Shown: positions 1-9,138 of the stretch, in pieces
How positions within the stretch are numbered: the stretch's first letter is position 1
Layout: each line of letters opens with the position of its first letter
Source of the DNA: Paracoccaceae bacterium
Lineage (GTDB): Bacteria > Pseudomonadota > Alphaproteobacteria > Rhodobacterales > Rhodobacteraceae
Assembly (NCBI GenBank): GCA_028874915.1
Contig: JAPPHA010000107.1
Location: 1-33,037, forward strand
Length of the DNA stretch: 33,037 nt
Direction: 5' to 3'
Translations under genes and position numbers: made by a program
Notes under the pieces: generated by a model
Seen by the model: the letters and a program-made list of their open reading frames with translations, nothing else
What the model was told of the DNA's origin: nothing
Databases searched by the model: none

Positions 1-951
1 GAACGCGAACACCGAGACGGGCCGAAGGCGGAACCGGGAGCGCCAGCGGCGCTTCGTCACCGGACCGCTCACGGGCAAGGGTCCATCTGCATGGAACCGA
101 TCCGTTTGTCTGGCCGAACGGTCCGACATGCAACTCGCCAACAGCTTACATTCGTGCAACTCACCTGCAGCCGAAGGGGATATCTTCTCCGGCAACCCCA
201 TCAAGGTGTCAGGCTTCCAATGTCGGGCAACGCTACTGCCGTCGAATAGCGGCGAAGACGGACCGTGCACATCGCGGGCGTCCGTCAAACGCACCCGATC
301 TGGATCCCCGACAAGATGCACGGAGCTTTTCGGTCGCACTGGGGCGGACGAAAGTCCCGTTTCTTGCTCGAGGGCAAGGTCCCTACGCCAAAGCCCCTCA
401 AGGGGGCGTCCCGAACGTCCCGTGCTGATTTGACGGATTTGGGCGTTCTGACTCGTGCGTCTGCAAGGCAACCTGTTTGCATGACTTTCTCCTGCAGTCA
501 GCTCCAAACGCGGAAGAATTCGGGCCGGATCCAATCCCCAACCACACCTACGGTTGAGAAACCAGACGATATAACAAAACCGAATGTGCGTCAGTTCGAC
601 GTGCAACTGCATCCTGGCTGTTTCCATGGCAACGGGCGCGCTGGGCAGTCGAGTGGCGAACGTTTCGTTGGGTGCGGTACCGACCGAAGTCGAAACCCTC
701 GACCGGTTTCAGCAACTCAGGGTGCGCCATTCAAACTCGGGCTGGTAATCCTCGCGTTGTAAACCGACGCACCATGTCTCCCTGTCCCGAATTCTATGTC
801 CAGGCCAGGGCATCGTCCGCGGGTTGGAGGATGGCACACGGATCGGGATCGCGAACGGTGCAAAAAAGTGGTTTTTTCTTCAAAAGCCGGAGAAAAATAG
901 ATATGGGTAGCCTCATTCGACCTGTTTAGTGTCAATCCCGGGGGTGAATCG
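1..951. other. Long gap without a recognisable gene
   Basis: Open frames exist on both strands, as expected in GC-rich DNA. Their translations are rich in Arg, Ser, Pro and Cys, show no domain I recognise, and lack convincing ribosome sites. The three forward frames entering from the left edge also look non-coding. The only distinctive element is an A/T block at 862-877 (AAAAAAGTGGTTTTTT) followed by AT-rich sequence up to about 905. This may include the promoter of the downstream LeuA-like gene, but I cannot assign a convincing -35/-10 pair. Confidence 0.5.
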
Positions 952-2172
952 ATGCGCGAAACTCATTTTGAAGACGGCAAGTGGTGGGTCAGCCCTTACA
1001 ATTTTGTTCCCGACGTTCGCAACGAACTTTCGTTGCCTCCGAAAGTCGAAATTCACGACGCCACGTTGCGGGATGGCGAACAAACGCCAGGTGTGGTGTT
1101 CTCGGTCGACGACAAAGTCCGCATTGCCACCAAGATGGACGAGATCGGTGTCGACAGGATCGAGGCCGGAATGCCTGCCGTTTCGCCGCAGGACGCAGAA
1201 GCCATCCGGGTTATTTCCGGACTTGGGCTGAAATCCCGGATATTCACCTTTGCACGCGCCATGGCGGCCGACATCGACATGGCACTGGAGTGCGGGGCGC
1301 ACGGCGTGATTATCGAGGTCCCCATCGGATATCCGAAGCTCGTAAAACAATTCGGCTGGACCTGGAAGGACGTGTTCGCGAAAAGCCGCGACACCATCAA
1401 CTATGCGCGCGATCAAGGCTTGTACGCCGTGTATTTCCCTTATGACACGACACGGGCGCGACCGGAGGATCTGACCAATCTGTGTGCTGCAATCATGGCA
1501 GAGTCACCCCCAGATGCCATCGGAATTGTCGATACGATGGGCTGTGCGACGCCGGAAGCCATCAAGTACATGGTGCGCTGGGTCAAGGACATGACAGGTC
1601 TGCCGATCGAGATCCACACTCACAACGACTTCGGCATGGGCGTAGCCACCGAATTGGCCGCCGTTACCGCCGGTGCCGAAGTCGTACACAGTTGCGGAAA
1701 CGGCCTGGGCGAACGGACCGGCAATGCGGCGCTCGAAGAGCTGATCCTGGGTCTCGATCTCCTTTATGGCTACGAAACCGGCTACCGACTCGACAAGCTT
1801 CCCGAACTTGGAGAACTGCTGTCCGAACTGGCCAACATCCCGATCGCGCGCAACAAGCCGGTCCTGGGCGATGGGAACTTCATCCGCGAAAGCGGAATCG
1901 GCATCCAATACGTCATGCATGACCCGTTGGTGATGTTCGGCACGCATCCGGCGCTCACAGGTCGGACGGGCGAAGTCGTTCTGGGAAAGAAAAGCGGCAA
2001 GGCTTCCGTTACCTACAAGATGGACGCGCTCGGTCTCGGCGAACTGTCGGACGCTCAGGCCACGGCGGCACTGGCGAAGGTCAAGGCGAGGGGAATCGAA
2101 AAACGTGACATCCTGAGCGACGCCGAGTTCCGCGCCATAGTAGACGCCGTTCGAACAGGTGACGCCGTCTGA
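952..2172 (+). CDS. LeuA/homocitrate-synthase-like acyltransferase (HMGL/DRE-TIM family)
   Basis: This 406-residue enzyme should condense an acyl-CoA with a 2-oxoacid by Claisen chemistry, as 2-isopropylmalate, citramalate and homocitrate synthases do. The TIM barrel starts at about residue 32 with the DATLRDGEQ signature (36-44). The metal-binding HTHND motif is at 222-226, GNGLGERTGNA at 250-260, and the post-barrel helical segment includes LGKKSGKAS (344-352). The protein ends soon after, so it lacks the leucine-sensing C-terminal domain of true LeuA (usually 500 residues or more). Its length matches NifV-type homocitrate synthases and short LeuA-like proteins. The ATG at 952 follows a GGGGGTGA ribosome site at 939-946. 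No leu or nif genes lie beside it, so the 2-oxoacid substrate is open. The family is certain; the exact reaction is not. Confidence 0.88.
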   Translation: MRETHFEDGKWWVSPYNFVPDVRNELSLPPKVEIHDATLRDGEQTPGVVFSVDDKVRIATKMDEIGVDRIEAGMPAVSPQDAEAIRVISGLGLKSRIFTFARAMAADIDMALECGAHGVIIEVPIGYPKLVKQFGWTWKDVFAKSRDTINYARDQGLYAVYFPYDTTRARPEDLTNLCAAIMAESPPDAIGIVDTMGCATPEAIKYMVRWVKDMTGLPIEIHTHNDFGMGVATELAAVTAGAEVVHSCGNGLGERTGNAALEELILGLDLLYGYETGYRLDKLPELGELLSELANIPIARNKPVLGDGNFIRESGIGIQYVMHDPLVMFGTHPALTGRTGEVVLGKKSGKASVTYKMDALGLGELSDAQATAALAKVKARGIEKRDILSDAEFRAIVDAVRTGDAV

Positions 2173-2686
2173 ATCCGACTGCGTGCCAGTCCGAGCCATT
2201 GGCCAGCCGGTGATTTGGCCCGACACTCTGCGAGCATCGTGATCAGGTTTAACGGACCCGGAGTGGCCCGGATAATCGATCCACCTGGAACCTGGCTCGG
2301 GACCTCCAGGAACGGGAGCGGATGTCCTTCGATTACGGTAGGGGAGTAAGCGGGTCCTTGTCAGAGCGGAGCCTTCCCTGACGAGACGGATTGATTCCGG
2401 AAGACCGGGCCACGACACTGTCGTCCTTCCGTGCGCTTCCGGTTCCGAACGTCCGTTGCGATAGGTCGCGACTCTTGGTCCCGCCTGATGCGCGGGATCG
2501 TCCCGTTGCCAATATCCCGATCGCCTATCGCGAATCCGTCGTGAGGCGGGGATTTGCGTCCGGAAGTTTCTGCCGCCATAGTCCTGCAGCGGCCGCAAGC
2601 GCCAGGTTCGTGACTGGAACCGGCGGCCCGTTGAAAACCCATGGCCGTTCTGACGGAACTGCGAAATACAACTTTTGTAAGAAACC
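2173..2686. other. Intergenic gap between the LeuA-like gene and accA
   Basis: There is no convincing gene on either strand. The overlapping open frames are antisense shadows or low-complexity Arg/Ser-rich translations. I see no strong terminator after the LeuA-like gene and no clear accA promoter. A TTGAAA at 2631-2636 lacks a plausible -10 partner. Confidence 0.5.
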
Positions 2687-3646
2687 ATGCAGCACTATCT
2701 GGAATTCGAAAAACCGATCGCGGAAATCGAGGCCAAGGCATCAGAACTTCGGGCCATGACGCAAGGAGGGCCTGATCTCGATCTGTCCACCGAGGCGGAA
2801 CGCCTTGACGAGCGGGCGAACCGCCTCCTGAAAGACACCTATACGTCGCTGAATCCCTGGCAGAAATGCCAGGTAGCTCGGCATCCGGAACGACCGCATT
2901 GCCGGGACTATGTTGACCGGCTGTTCAATGAATTCACAGCGCTCGCCGGCGACCGGAAATATTCCGAAGACGAAGCCATGGTCGGCGGTCTGGCCCGATT
3001 CGACGATGAGCCGGTCGTCATCCTGGGCCACGAAAAGGGGCATGACACGAATTCGCGCCTGACCCACAATTTCGGCATGGCGCGACCGGAAGGATACCGC
3101 AAGGCGGTCCGGCTCATGGAGCTTGCGGACCGGTTCTCGCTCCCGGTCATCACACTTGTCGATACCCCGGGGGCCTATCCCGGCAAGGGCGCCGAGGAAC
3201 GGGGACAGTCGGAGGCAATCGCACGGTCAACGGAATCGTGCCTCCGGATCCGCGTTCCCATCATCTCGGTCATCATCGGGGAAGGTGGTTCCGGTGGCGC
3301 CGTTGCCATTGCCACAGCAGACCGGGTGGCGATGCTGGAGCATTCGATCTATTCGGTCATCTCGCCGGAAGGCTGCGCATCCATCTTGTGGAAGGATCCG
3401 GAAAAGACACGGCAGGCAGCAGCGGCGCTCAAGCTCACCGCCCAGGACCTGGAGGCCCTGGGTGTCATCGACGCCGTAATCCAAGAACCACTTGGTGGCG
3501 CACAGCGCAACCGCACCGAGACGATCGACCGTGTCGGCAGTTGGATCTCCGAGACCCTCGCCACACTCAGGAAAAAGAAACCGGACGCATTGCTCCGCTC
3601 ACGGCGGCGGAAGTATCTCGGGATCGGTCCATCATCCGGCCGTTAA
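2687..3646 (+). CDS. accA: Acetyl-CoA carboxylase carboxyltransferase subunit alpha
   Basis: This is the alpha subunit of the carboxyltransferase half of acetyl-CoA carboxylase. With AccD it moves the carboxyl group from biotin on AccB to acetyl-CoA, giving malonyl-CoA for fatty acid synthesis in the cytoplasm. The 319 residues match the family length. The N-terminal helix begins [14 protein letters not shown]. The core has GHEKGHDT (114-121), the [13 protein letters not shown] stretch (128-140), [16 protein letters not shown] (159-174) and the oxyanion motif GEGGSGGA (198-205), and [13 protein letters not shown] follows. The ATG at 2687 has only a weak ribosome site (GTAAG), but the N-terminus aligns well with known AccA. 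It stands alone, 514 bases from its upstream neighbour and converging on plsC. accB, accC and accD must lie elsewhere. Confidence 0.97.
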   Translation: MQHYLEFEKPIAEIEAKASELRAMTQGGPDLDLSTEAERLDERANRLLKDTYTSLNPWQKCQVARHPERPHCRDYVDRLFNEFTALAGDRKYSEDEAMVGGLARFDDEPVVILGHEKGHDTNSRLTHNFGMARPEGYRKAVRLMELADRFSLPVITLVDTPGAYPGKGAEERGQSEAIARSTESCLRIRVPIISVIIGEGGSGGAVAIATADRVAMLEHSIYSVISPEGCASILWKDPEKTRQAAAALKLTAQDLEALGVIDAVIQEPLGGAQRNRTETIDRVGSWISETLATLRKKKPDALLRSRRRKYLGIGPSSGR

Positions 3647-3674
3647 TCCCGGTGATTCGGGCGGTGACCCGTCC

Positions 3675-4442
3675 TCACCCGTGTTGCTCATTTTGCCCCT
3701 GCTGCCCCGATCCGCCGGCAAAAAGGCCGGCTTCGACGGATAACCGGTCCGATGCCGACTCGATCTCGGTTTCGATCCTGGCCATGAATTCCTGCCTTGA
3801 CAGCCCGCGAGGCAATTCCGAAAGATACTCGACCACAGCTGTACCTGGCCTGCGAAGAATGGCCCGGCGTGGCCAGAAGTGCCCGACATTGGTCGCCGCC
3901 AGTACGCAGGTCTTTCCGTGACGATCATAGAGGATTCCGGCACCCCCCTTGTAACGGCGCTTCTGCCCAGGGGGGACCCTCGTCCCCTGTGGGTAGATGA
4001 CCATCTGGGATGCACCATCCGACGATCGCGTCACACCCTGCTCGAGCTGTTCCGTCGCACGGGCCCGATCGCCTCGATTGATCGGCGCACAACCGATCTG
4101 TTTCGCGTAGAAGCCGAAGACCGGAATCCACCCCAGTTCCCGCTTCATGACGAACTGCGGCCGATCCAGGAACCGGCAGTGGATCAAGACGTCGAGGAAT
4201 GACTGGTGTTTCGACACGACCACAACATCACCTGTCGGGATCTGCCCCCGGACTTCGACGGCCAACCCGCAAAGGGTTTCCAGCAACCAGAAGATGTTGG
4301 AACAGTAAAAGCGGATGCAACGATAGGCAGTCTCCCGCGAGAGTGCGGATGGAATTGCGCAAATCACGCCCAGGACCACCAGCCACAAATACATAACTGT
4401 GTTGAAAAGGAGAGACCGGATCAGCTGTCCTGCACGCGTCAT
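3675..4442 (-). CDS. plsC: 1-acyl-sn-glycerol-3-phosphate acyltransferase (PlsC type)
   Basis: This 255-residue inner-membrane enzyme should acylate lysophosphatidic acid to phosphatidic acid. A hydrophobic N-terminal segment (about residues 12-32) and a second near 44-60 anchor it. The catalytic HX4D motif is HQSFLD (His79, Asp84). The acceptor-binding motif reads YPQGTR instead of the commoner FPEGTR; I recall Gln variants from other alphaproteobacterial homologues, so this need not mean loss of activity. The C-terminus is polar and Gly/Gln-rich. It converges on accA with only 28 bases between the stops. The start at 4442 has a weak GGCGG site; a later Met (residue 17) is possible but would remove the first membrane segment. 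Some family members acylate ornithine lipids or other acceptors. Confidence 0.88.
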   Translation of the reverse strand: MTRAGQLIRSLLFNTVMYLWLVVLGVICAIPSALSRETAYRCIRFYCSNIFWLLETLCGLAVEVRGQIPTGDVVVVSKHQSFLDVLIHCRFLDRPQFVMKRELGWIPVFGFYAKQIGCAPINRGDRARATEQLEQGVTRSSDGASQMVIYPQGTRVPPGQKRRYKGGAGILYDRHGKTCVLAATNVGHFWPRRAILRRPGTAVVEYLSELPRGLSRQEFMARIETEIESASDRLSVEAGLFAGGSGQQGQNEQHG

Positions 4443-5280
4443 GTCCAGCCGCCACCCGCCGTCAGGTCCCCGACCAATCCAGCGCCGCGCCCTGTCCCTT
4501 GAACCGGTTCCGGGCTCACGTCAGAATCCAAATCCCGCGTTTCCGCCCGGGCAATTGACAGCCGCCAAGCGCGATGGCGCTGTCTCATGAGCTCCAGACA
4601 GTTCTTGCCAATGCCGGCACAAGGAAATGCTCGCACACTGTTTCATTGCTGGACCCAAACCCCGGAGACCCACATTCGACCAAAGTTCCGGTCCAAACCT
4701 GTGCAACCCTGTGAATTTTCTACTTTGACTGAGACTGCCGTTCCGCATTGACCGGACCATGGCAATCATACGTGGACCACCCGCTGCAATCCAGCCCTGA
4801 CGTCGGCGTACTTGAATGCATTCGACGGCCCGAAATGCATGCCGGGCGAACAAGCCTGCGAAAGCCTCCCGCGCTCGTATGGACGACGGCGTTGCGCATA
4901 GCATGTGACCGACCGAAACCGTTCGACTGTCACCACAGGAGAACCCGGCCCGGCATGAGTCTTGCCGGAATCCGCATCGCTGCCTTGTGCGATCGCGCTT
5001 CGGCGATAACCTCGATTCATTTGGCGTCCCGTTTCTCCCGCCACGGATGACAGGGCGGGTCTGTTGCAATGCCCGTCATATCCGTGTGACCATGCCTGGC
5101 CAGGAAACCCCCTGAACGACCGACTTCCGGCAACGGTCTGGATGTTTCGTCGCGAGGAGACCCCGTGTTTCGGTCCTATTTCGACGCGCGCCAATCCACA
5201 GACAAATTCGGGACGGCCTGTACCGCCGATGGACGGAAACCCTGTGGCCGGATTTCGGATCTGATGGTTTTCGTAACCCG
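4443..5280. other. Long gap without a recognisable gene
   Basis: The open frames on both strands (for example 4521-5069 reverse and 4748-5050 forward) give compositionally odd translations with many Arg, Cys and Ser and no domain. A 10-base self-complementary word (GAATGCATTC) at 4814-4823 is the only small symmetry I noticed. I see no RNA gene, terminator or repeat that I can support. Confidence 0.45.
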
Positions 5281-5679
5281 ATGACAGACCCGGACAGACG
5301 CCTCAAACTCCCGGATGAGGTCCGGGCCATTCTCCGTGACGAGGCAAGATTTTCGGGGGCCGTGTTCCCGGATGACCCCACCACGACACATGCCGGCAAG
5401 GATGCGGCAGTTCCGGAGCCCGGTCTCTCTGACAAGGACCGTCCAGCGAAGGGATGGTTTCGTCTCGGTTTCGCTTTCTCACTGCTTGTTGCCTGCTGTT
5501 TGGCCGCCGCCTATCGGCACCGGATCGTGATTGCCGATCATGTTCCCGACGTGGCGCCCAGTCTCGTTGCCCTTGCGGAACAGGTGGTTGCAGCACGTCG
5601 CCTTGCCGAGGTTCACTTCGCCTGGATTCCGGAGTTGACCAGCCGCGTGGCGACCATCCTCTCGGGATCATCCATTTGA
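5281..5679 (+). CDS. Small single-pass membrane protein of unknown function
   Basis: The 132-residue protein has a charged N-terminal part beginning with a helix-like LPDEVRAILRDEARF segment (9-23), a disordered Pro/Asp-rich linker, and one membrane-spanning segment at about residues 62-78 (LGFAFSLLVACCLAAAY). A further 50 residues rich in Ala, Val and Leu follow. Codon use has the strong third-position G/C bias of neighbouring real genes, unlike the surrounding gap. From memory the layout resembles small alphaproteobacterial membrane proteins with a short 'LPPEVQAIL'-like start and a C-terminal 'AERVPALAPAL'-like helix, but I cannot confirm this. No clear ribosome site precedes the ATG at 5281. 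Its function is unknown, and being a chance frame is not excluded. Confidence 0.55.
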   Translation: MTDPDRRLKLPDEVRAILRDEARFSGAVFPDDPTTTHAGKDAAVPEPGLSDKDRPAKGWFRLGFAFSLLVACCLAAAYRHRIVIADHVPDVAPSLVALAEQVVAARRLAEVHFAWIPELTSRVATILSGSSI

Positions 5680-6069
5680 AAGCAGGCTGACGTCGCCAGT
5701 GCAAGGTCGTGGGTTCGAGCCGAGGAATTCCGGGAATCCGGCAACGACCGCAGACGGTAGCACGGATGTCCGGACTGTTGCGAAATCCCGCGTGGAGACA
5801 TTGCCGGCCCCCCGAATCCCGCCCACCGCGACGGCCAGCTGCCGGGCGAAGCATCTGTTTCACAGCAAATTGCCTCGGGTCCCCTTGCCTTTTATTCAGT
5901 GCCGGCATCAGGAACGGGACGGCGTTCGGCAGAATGCCTTTCCGTGACGCGACAGGTTCGCATATGGTCGCCCCTTCCCCGAATGGTTTCGGGAGCACCC
6001 GCGAACGCCGTCACGGAGACGGCGACACCACATCGAGGCGCGACCCGATCGCGAGGAGGAACGAATTCC
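5680..6069. other. Intergenic gap upstream of the dimethylglycine dehydrogenase-like gene
   Basis: No gene is recognisable. A tRNA-like word, GGTCGTGGGTTCGAGCC (5704-5720), looks like the variable-loop and T-arm half of a tRNA, but the matching 3' stem and any acceptor or anticodon arm are missing. The dehydrogenase frame stays open back to 5899, but the extension lacks protein-like composition. The last 20 bases hold the AGGAGGA ribosome site. Confidence 0.45.
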
Positions 6070-8493
6070 ATGAAATCCAGTTACCGTGTGGTTGTCATCG
6101 GAGGCGGTGTCGTCGGCGCCTCGGTCCTGTATCATCTGGCCAAATTCGGCTGGCGCGACGTCGCCGTTATCGAGCGGTCGGTTCTGACTGCCGGATCATC
6201 CTGGCACGCGGCCGGCGGCATCCATGCGCTCAATGCCGACCCCAACATGGCGGCACTGCAGGCCTACACCATCGATCTCCTGTCCGAGATCCAGCGGGAA
6301 TCCGGTCAGGACATCGGCCTGCACATGACCGGCGGCGTCACGGTGGCTTCCGCTGAACCCCGCTGGGAATGGCTACAGGCGACCTACCGGGTTTTCCAGA
6401 CGATCGGAATCGAAGATTGCTGGCTGATGACCCCGGCCGAAGTTCAGCAGAAATGTCCGATCATGGACATCGATGGTGTTATCGGCGGGCTCTGGGCCGA
6501 CCGCGAAGGCTACATCGATACCACCGGGACCGTCCATGCCTATGCTGGCGCGGCCAGAAAACTCGGTGCCGAGGTCATCGAACACAACCGCGTTCTTGAT
6601 CTGGACCCCCGTCCGGACGGGAGCTGGAACGTGATCACCGAAAAAGGCACCGTTCATGCCGAGCATGTGGTCAATGCCGCCGGCCTGTGGGCCAAACAGG
6701 TTGGCCGCATGGCCGGGCTCGACCTGCCGTTGTCGCCGCTCGCCCATCACTACTTTCTGACCGAGGGGATTCCCGAAGTGGCGGCTCTCGATTTCGAACT
6801 GCCGATGACCATCGACCTCGAGGGCTTCACCTACATGCGGCAGGATCAGAACGGGGTGTTGATCGGCATCTACGAGATTGACCACCAGCACTGGAATATT
6901 GACGGTGCCCCCTGGGACTACGGTTTCGATCTGATTCAGGAAGACATCGATCGGATCGAGCCCGAACTCACAATGGCCTTCAAACGTTATCCGGTGCTGG
7001 GCCGGACCGGAATCCGCAACTGGGTCAACGGCGCCTTCACATTCTCCCCCGACGGCAATCCGCTGGTCGGCCCGGTGCGTGGCGTGCGAAACTACTGGCT
7101 GGCCTGTGGGGTAATGGCCGGATTCCTTCAAGGTGGCGGAGTCGGCAAGACGCTTGCGGAATGGATGATCCACGGCGAACCGGAAGCCGATGCCTGGCCG
7201 ATGGACATCGCCCGCTATGGCGAATTTGCGTCCAACCGGGAGTACATCCGCCAAACGACAGGACAGTTCTATTCCCGCCGTTTCGTGATGACCTATCCGA
7301 ACGAGCAGCTGCCCGCGGGGCGCCCGTTGCGGAAGGCTCCCGCCCATGACGCGATGGACCAGGCCGGTGCCCTTTGGGGATGCAGTTGGGGTCTGGAAGT
7401 CCCGCTGGTCTTCGCTCCGGACGGTTTCACGGAGACTCCGACGCTGAGGCGTTCGAACGCTTTTGACCTTGTCGCCGAGGAATGCAGGGCCGTTCGGTCG
7501 GCCCTTGGACTGCTCGACATTTCCGGATTCTCGCGATTCGAGATCGCCGGTGGCGATGCCTCTGCCTGGCTCGAGCGGGTCTTGGCCGGACGCCTGCCTT
7601 CATCGGGCCGGATCGCCCTCGCCCCGATGCTCGGACCTGACGGGCGACTGAAGGGCGATCTGACGCTCCTCAACTGGGGAGACGGGAGCTGGTGGATCAT
7701 GGGTTCCTATTATCTCCGGGAATGGCACATGCGCTGGTTCACCGACCACGTCTCAAGTGACGACGGCGATGTCTCTATCCGCGACATCTCCGATGGCATC
7801 GTCGGATTCTCGCTCTCCGGGCCCAATTCCCGGCAGGTGCTTGCTGAACTCACCCATGCCGACGTCTCCAACGCCGCGATGCCCTTCATGTCCTGCCGAA
7901 CCCTTGACATTGGGCTGATCCGGGCCCGGGTCGGGCGGCTGTCAGTCTGTGGCGAGCTCGGATACGAGATCAATTGCTCGGCCGCCGAACACATCGAGCT
8001 CCGGAGGCAACTGCTCGAAGCCGGACGGAGACACGGCCTCCGGGAAATCGGTTACTATGCGCTCAATTCGCTCCGCCTCGAGAAGAGCTTCGGGATCTGG
8101 TCCGCAGAATACACCCAGCGCTACACCGCCGGCATGACCGGTCTCGATCGATGGATCGACTTCAGCAAACCGGTCTTCCTTGGACGCGAGGCCGCGCTTC
8201 GTGAACGCGAGGGCAATTTGCCGGCCGAACGGCTGGTCACCCTGGAAATCGACAGCCGGGACGCCGATGCCTCCGGATTCGAACCGGTCTGGCGCAACGG
8301 GAAACGCGTCGGGTTCATCACGTCAGGGGGGTACGGCCACTGCGTCGGCAAAAGCCTAGCGATGGCTCTGGTCGAACCGGAATTTGCCAGTCCCGGAACC
8401 GAACTCTCGGCCCATGTCGTCGCCGAAGAGTTTCCGGCACGGGTGATACCGCGGTCGCCTCACGATCCGGGCGGATCCGCCATGAAGATGTAG
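6070..8493 (+). CDS. Dimethylglycine/sarcosine dehydrogenase-like flavoprotein with GcvT domain
   Basis: This 807-residue two-part enzyme should oxidatively demethylate an N-methylated glycine (dimethylglycine, sarcosine or a related amine) and hand the one-carbon unit to tetrahydrofolate. The N-terminal DAO-type FAD domain begins with VVIGGGVVGASVLYHL; the Rossmann glycines are 11, 12, 13 and 16. GSSWHAAGG (42-50) contains His46 at the position where family members bind FAD covalently. The second half is a GcvT/aminomethyltransferase domain, with the central LDISGFSRFEI stretch, CGELGYEI, and a C-terminal barrel (GFITSGGYGHCVGKSLAMALV). The length matches rat DMGDH and bacterial homologues. 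The ATG at 6070 is preceded at 9 bases by AGGAGGA (6054-6060), so the upstream frame from 5899 is rejected. It stands alone; no folate or betaine genes are adjacent, so the substrate is unproven. Confidence 0.9.
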   Translation: MKSSYRVVVIGGGVVGASVLYHLAKFGWRDVAVIERSVLTAGSSWHAAGGIHALNADPNMAALQAYTIDLLSEIQRESGQDIGLHMTGGVTVASAEPRWEWLQATYRVFQTIGIEDCWLMTPAEVQQKCPIMDIDGVIGGLWADREGYIDTTGTVHAYAGAARKLGAEVIEHNRVLDLDPRPDGSWNVITEKGTVHAEHVVNAAGLWAKQVGRMAGLDLPLSPLAHHYFLTEGIPEVAALDFELPMTIDLEGFTYMRQDQNGVLIGIYEIDHQHWNIDGAPWDYGFDLIQEDIDRIEPELTMAFKRYPVLGRTGIRNWVNGAFTFSPDGNPLVGPVRGVRNYWLACGVMAGFLQGGGVGKTLAEWMIHGEPEADAWPMDIARYGEFASNREYIRQTTGQFYSRRFVMTYPNEQLPAGRPLRKAPAHDAMDQAGALWGCSWGLEVPLVFAPDGFTETPTLRRSNAFDLVAEECRAVRSALGLLDISGFSRFEIAGGDASAWLERVLAGRLPSSGRIALAPMLGPDGRLKGDLTLLNWGDGSWWIMGSYYLREWHMRWFTDHVSSDDGDVSIRDISDGIVGFSLSGPNSRQVLAELTHADVSNAAMPFMSCRTLDIGLIRARVGRLSVCGELGYEINCSAAEHIELRRQLLEAGRRHGLREIGYYALNSLRLEKSFGIWSAEYTQRYTAGMTGLDRWIDFSKPVFLGREAALREREGNLPAERLVTLEIDSRDADASGFEPVWRNGKRVGFITSGGYGHCVGKSLAMALVEPEFASPGTELSAHVVAEEFPARVIPRSPHDPGGSAMKM

Positions 8494-9063
8494 CCGCCAC
8501 GCCCGGGATTTTTGACGGCAGATCGGCCGGCAGGGCTGGTCTCGCGGAATCTTTGGACGCCAGCCATGGTATCCCGGTTGTTCCGCCGTGCTGCCCAGGA
8601 ATGACAGGCGCGGACTCGGTTTGACGCATGCTGTCGCCCAAGGCGGGAACCCGTTGCCATGCTCACGCGCATTGCCGGACACGGAAAGGATCGGCGTCAA
8701 TGGCCACGGTGAAACGGCCGTTTTAACCATGCGTCAATGCACGGTATGGCTTCCGGATGCGGACGTCTGCCGTGCGGTCTCCCCACCACGACAGCTTCCC
8801 CTCCATTGCATGTGTCGACGGACCGATCCGCGACGGTTGTCCCGAGTCGGAATCCGTCATGCGTCACCACCCGGTTCCTTGCCTCGGCCGACGACTGTTG
8901 GTCTCGTCGGGTCCGAGAAACTGACGCCTCCCCTTCGTGTCGCCGTTCACCCGAAAAGCCAGTCCCGAGCGAGATCGGCACGGCAATACTAAACGATTGT
9001 TTTTGCTGCACGCGTCGAATCGGGACTTTTTTTGAAACTTCGCACGCCGTGACAGGATCGGGG
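8494..9063. other. Gap before the ROK operon promoter
   Basis: No gene is recognisable on either strand. The frames at 8697-9089 (reverse) and 8588-8992 (forward) overlap each other and look non-coding. A small AT-rich symmetric word, AAACGATTGTTT (8991-9002), lies about 90 bases before the operator described below. It could be a regulatory half-site but is too short to claim. I see no terminator with a U-tract after the dehydrogenase gene. Confidence 0.4.
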
Positions 9064-9094
9064 TTGACAACGAATTCCAAACTCTTCATTTAAT
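9064..9094 (+). promoter_or_regulatory. Sigma-70 type promoter of the ROK/ABC operon
   Basis: A perfect -35 TTGACA (9064-9069) and a -10 TTTAAT (9089-9094, five of six to consensus) are separated by 19 bases. This places the transcription start at about 9101, 38 bases before the ROK gene. The -10 and start site are covered by the palindrome at 9090-9114, a layout that suits repression by the downstream product. Confidence 0.6.
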
Positions 9095-9114
9095 TCGTTA
9101 AGTGAACGAACTAA
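9090..9114. promoter_or_regulatory. Palindromic operator, likely bound by the ROK repressor
   Basis: The two 10-base arms TTAATTCGTT (9090-9099) and AACGAACTAA (9105-9114) are inverted repeats with one mismatch (9093 against 9111), spaced by five bases. A third half-site, AACGAATT at 9069-9076, overlaps the -35 edge and is the exact reverse complement of 9092-9099. The 10+5+10 layout with TTA outer ends and GTT/AAC inner ends matches, as I recall it, the xyl operators of the ROK repressor XylR. It overlaps the -10 and start site, so binding would block transcription. Autoregulation of the operon is inferred. Confidence 0.65.
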
Positions 9115-9138
9115 TAAGTCGAACGAGATTGGGGGAGC

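Noticed and set aside
265-762. 165-residue forward open frame in the left gap
   Set aside because: It has no ribosome site, no domain, and composition unlike neighbouring proteins.
1504-2688. 394-residue reverse open frame over the LeuA-like gene and the following gap
   Set aside because: It is largely antisense to the conserved barrel enzyme, with Arg/Ser-rich non-domain sequence in the gap.
5700-5722. tRNA T-arm-like word (GGTCGTGGGTTCGAGCC)
   Set aside because: The 3' half of the T stem does not pair (GTGGG against CGAGG) and no acceptor, anticodon or D arm can be built around it. At most it is a scrap of an old tRNA.
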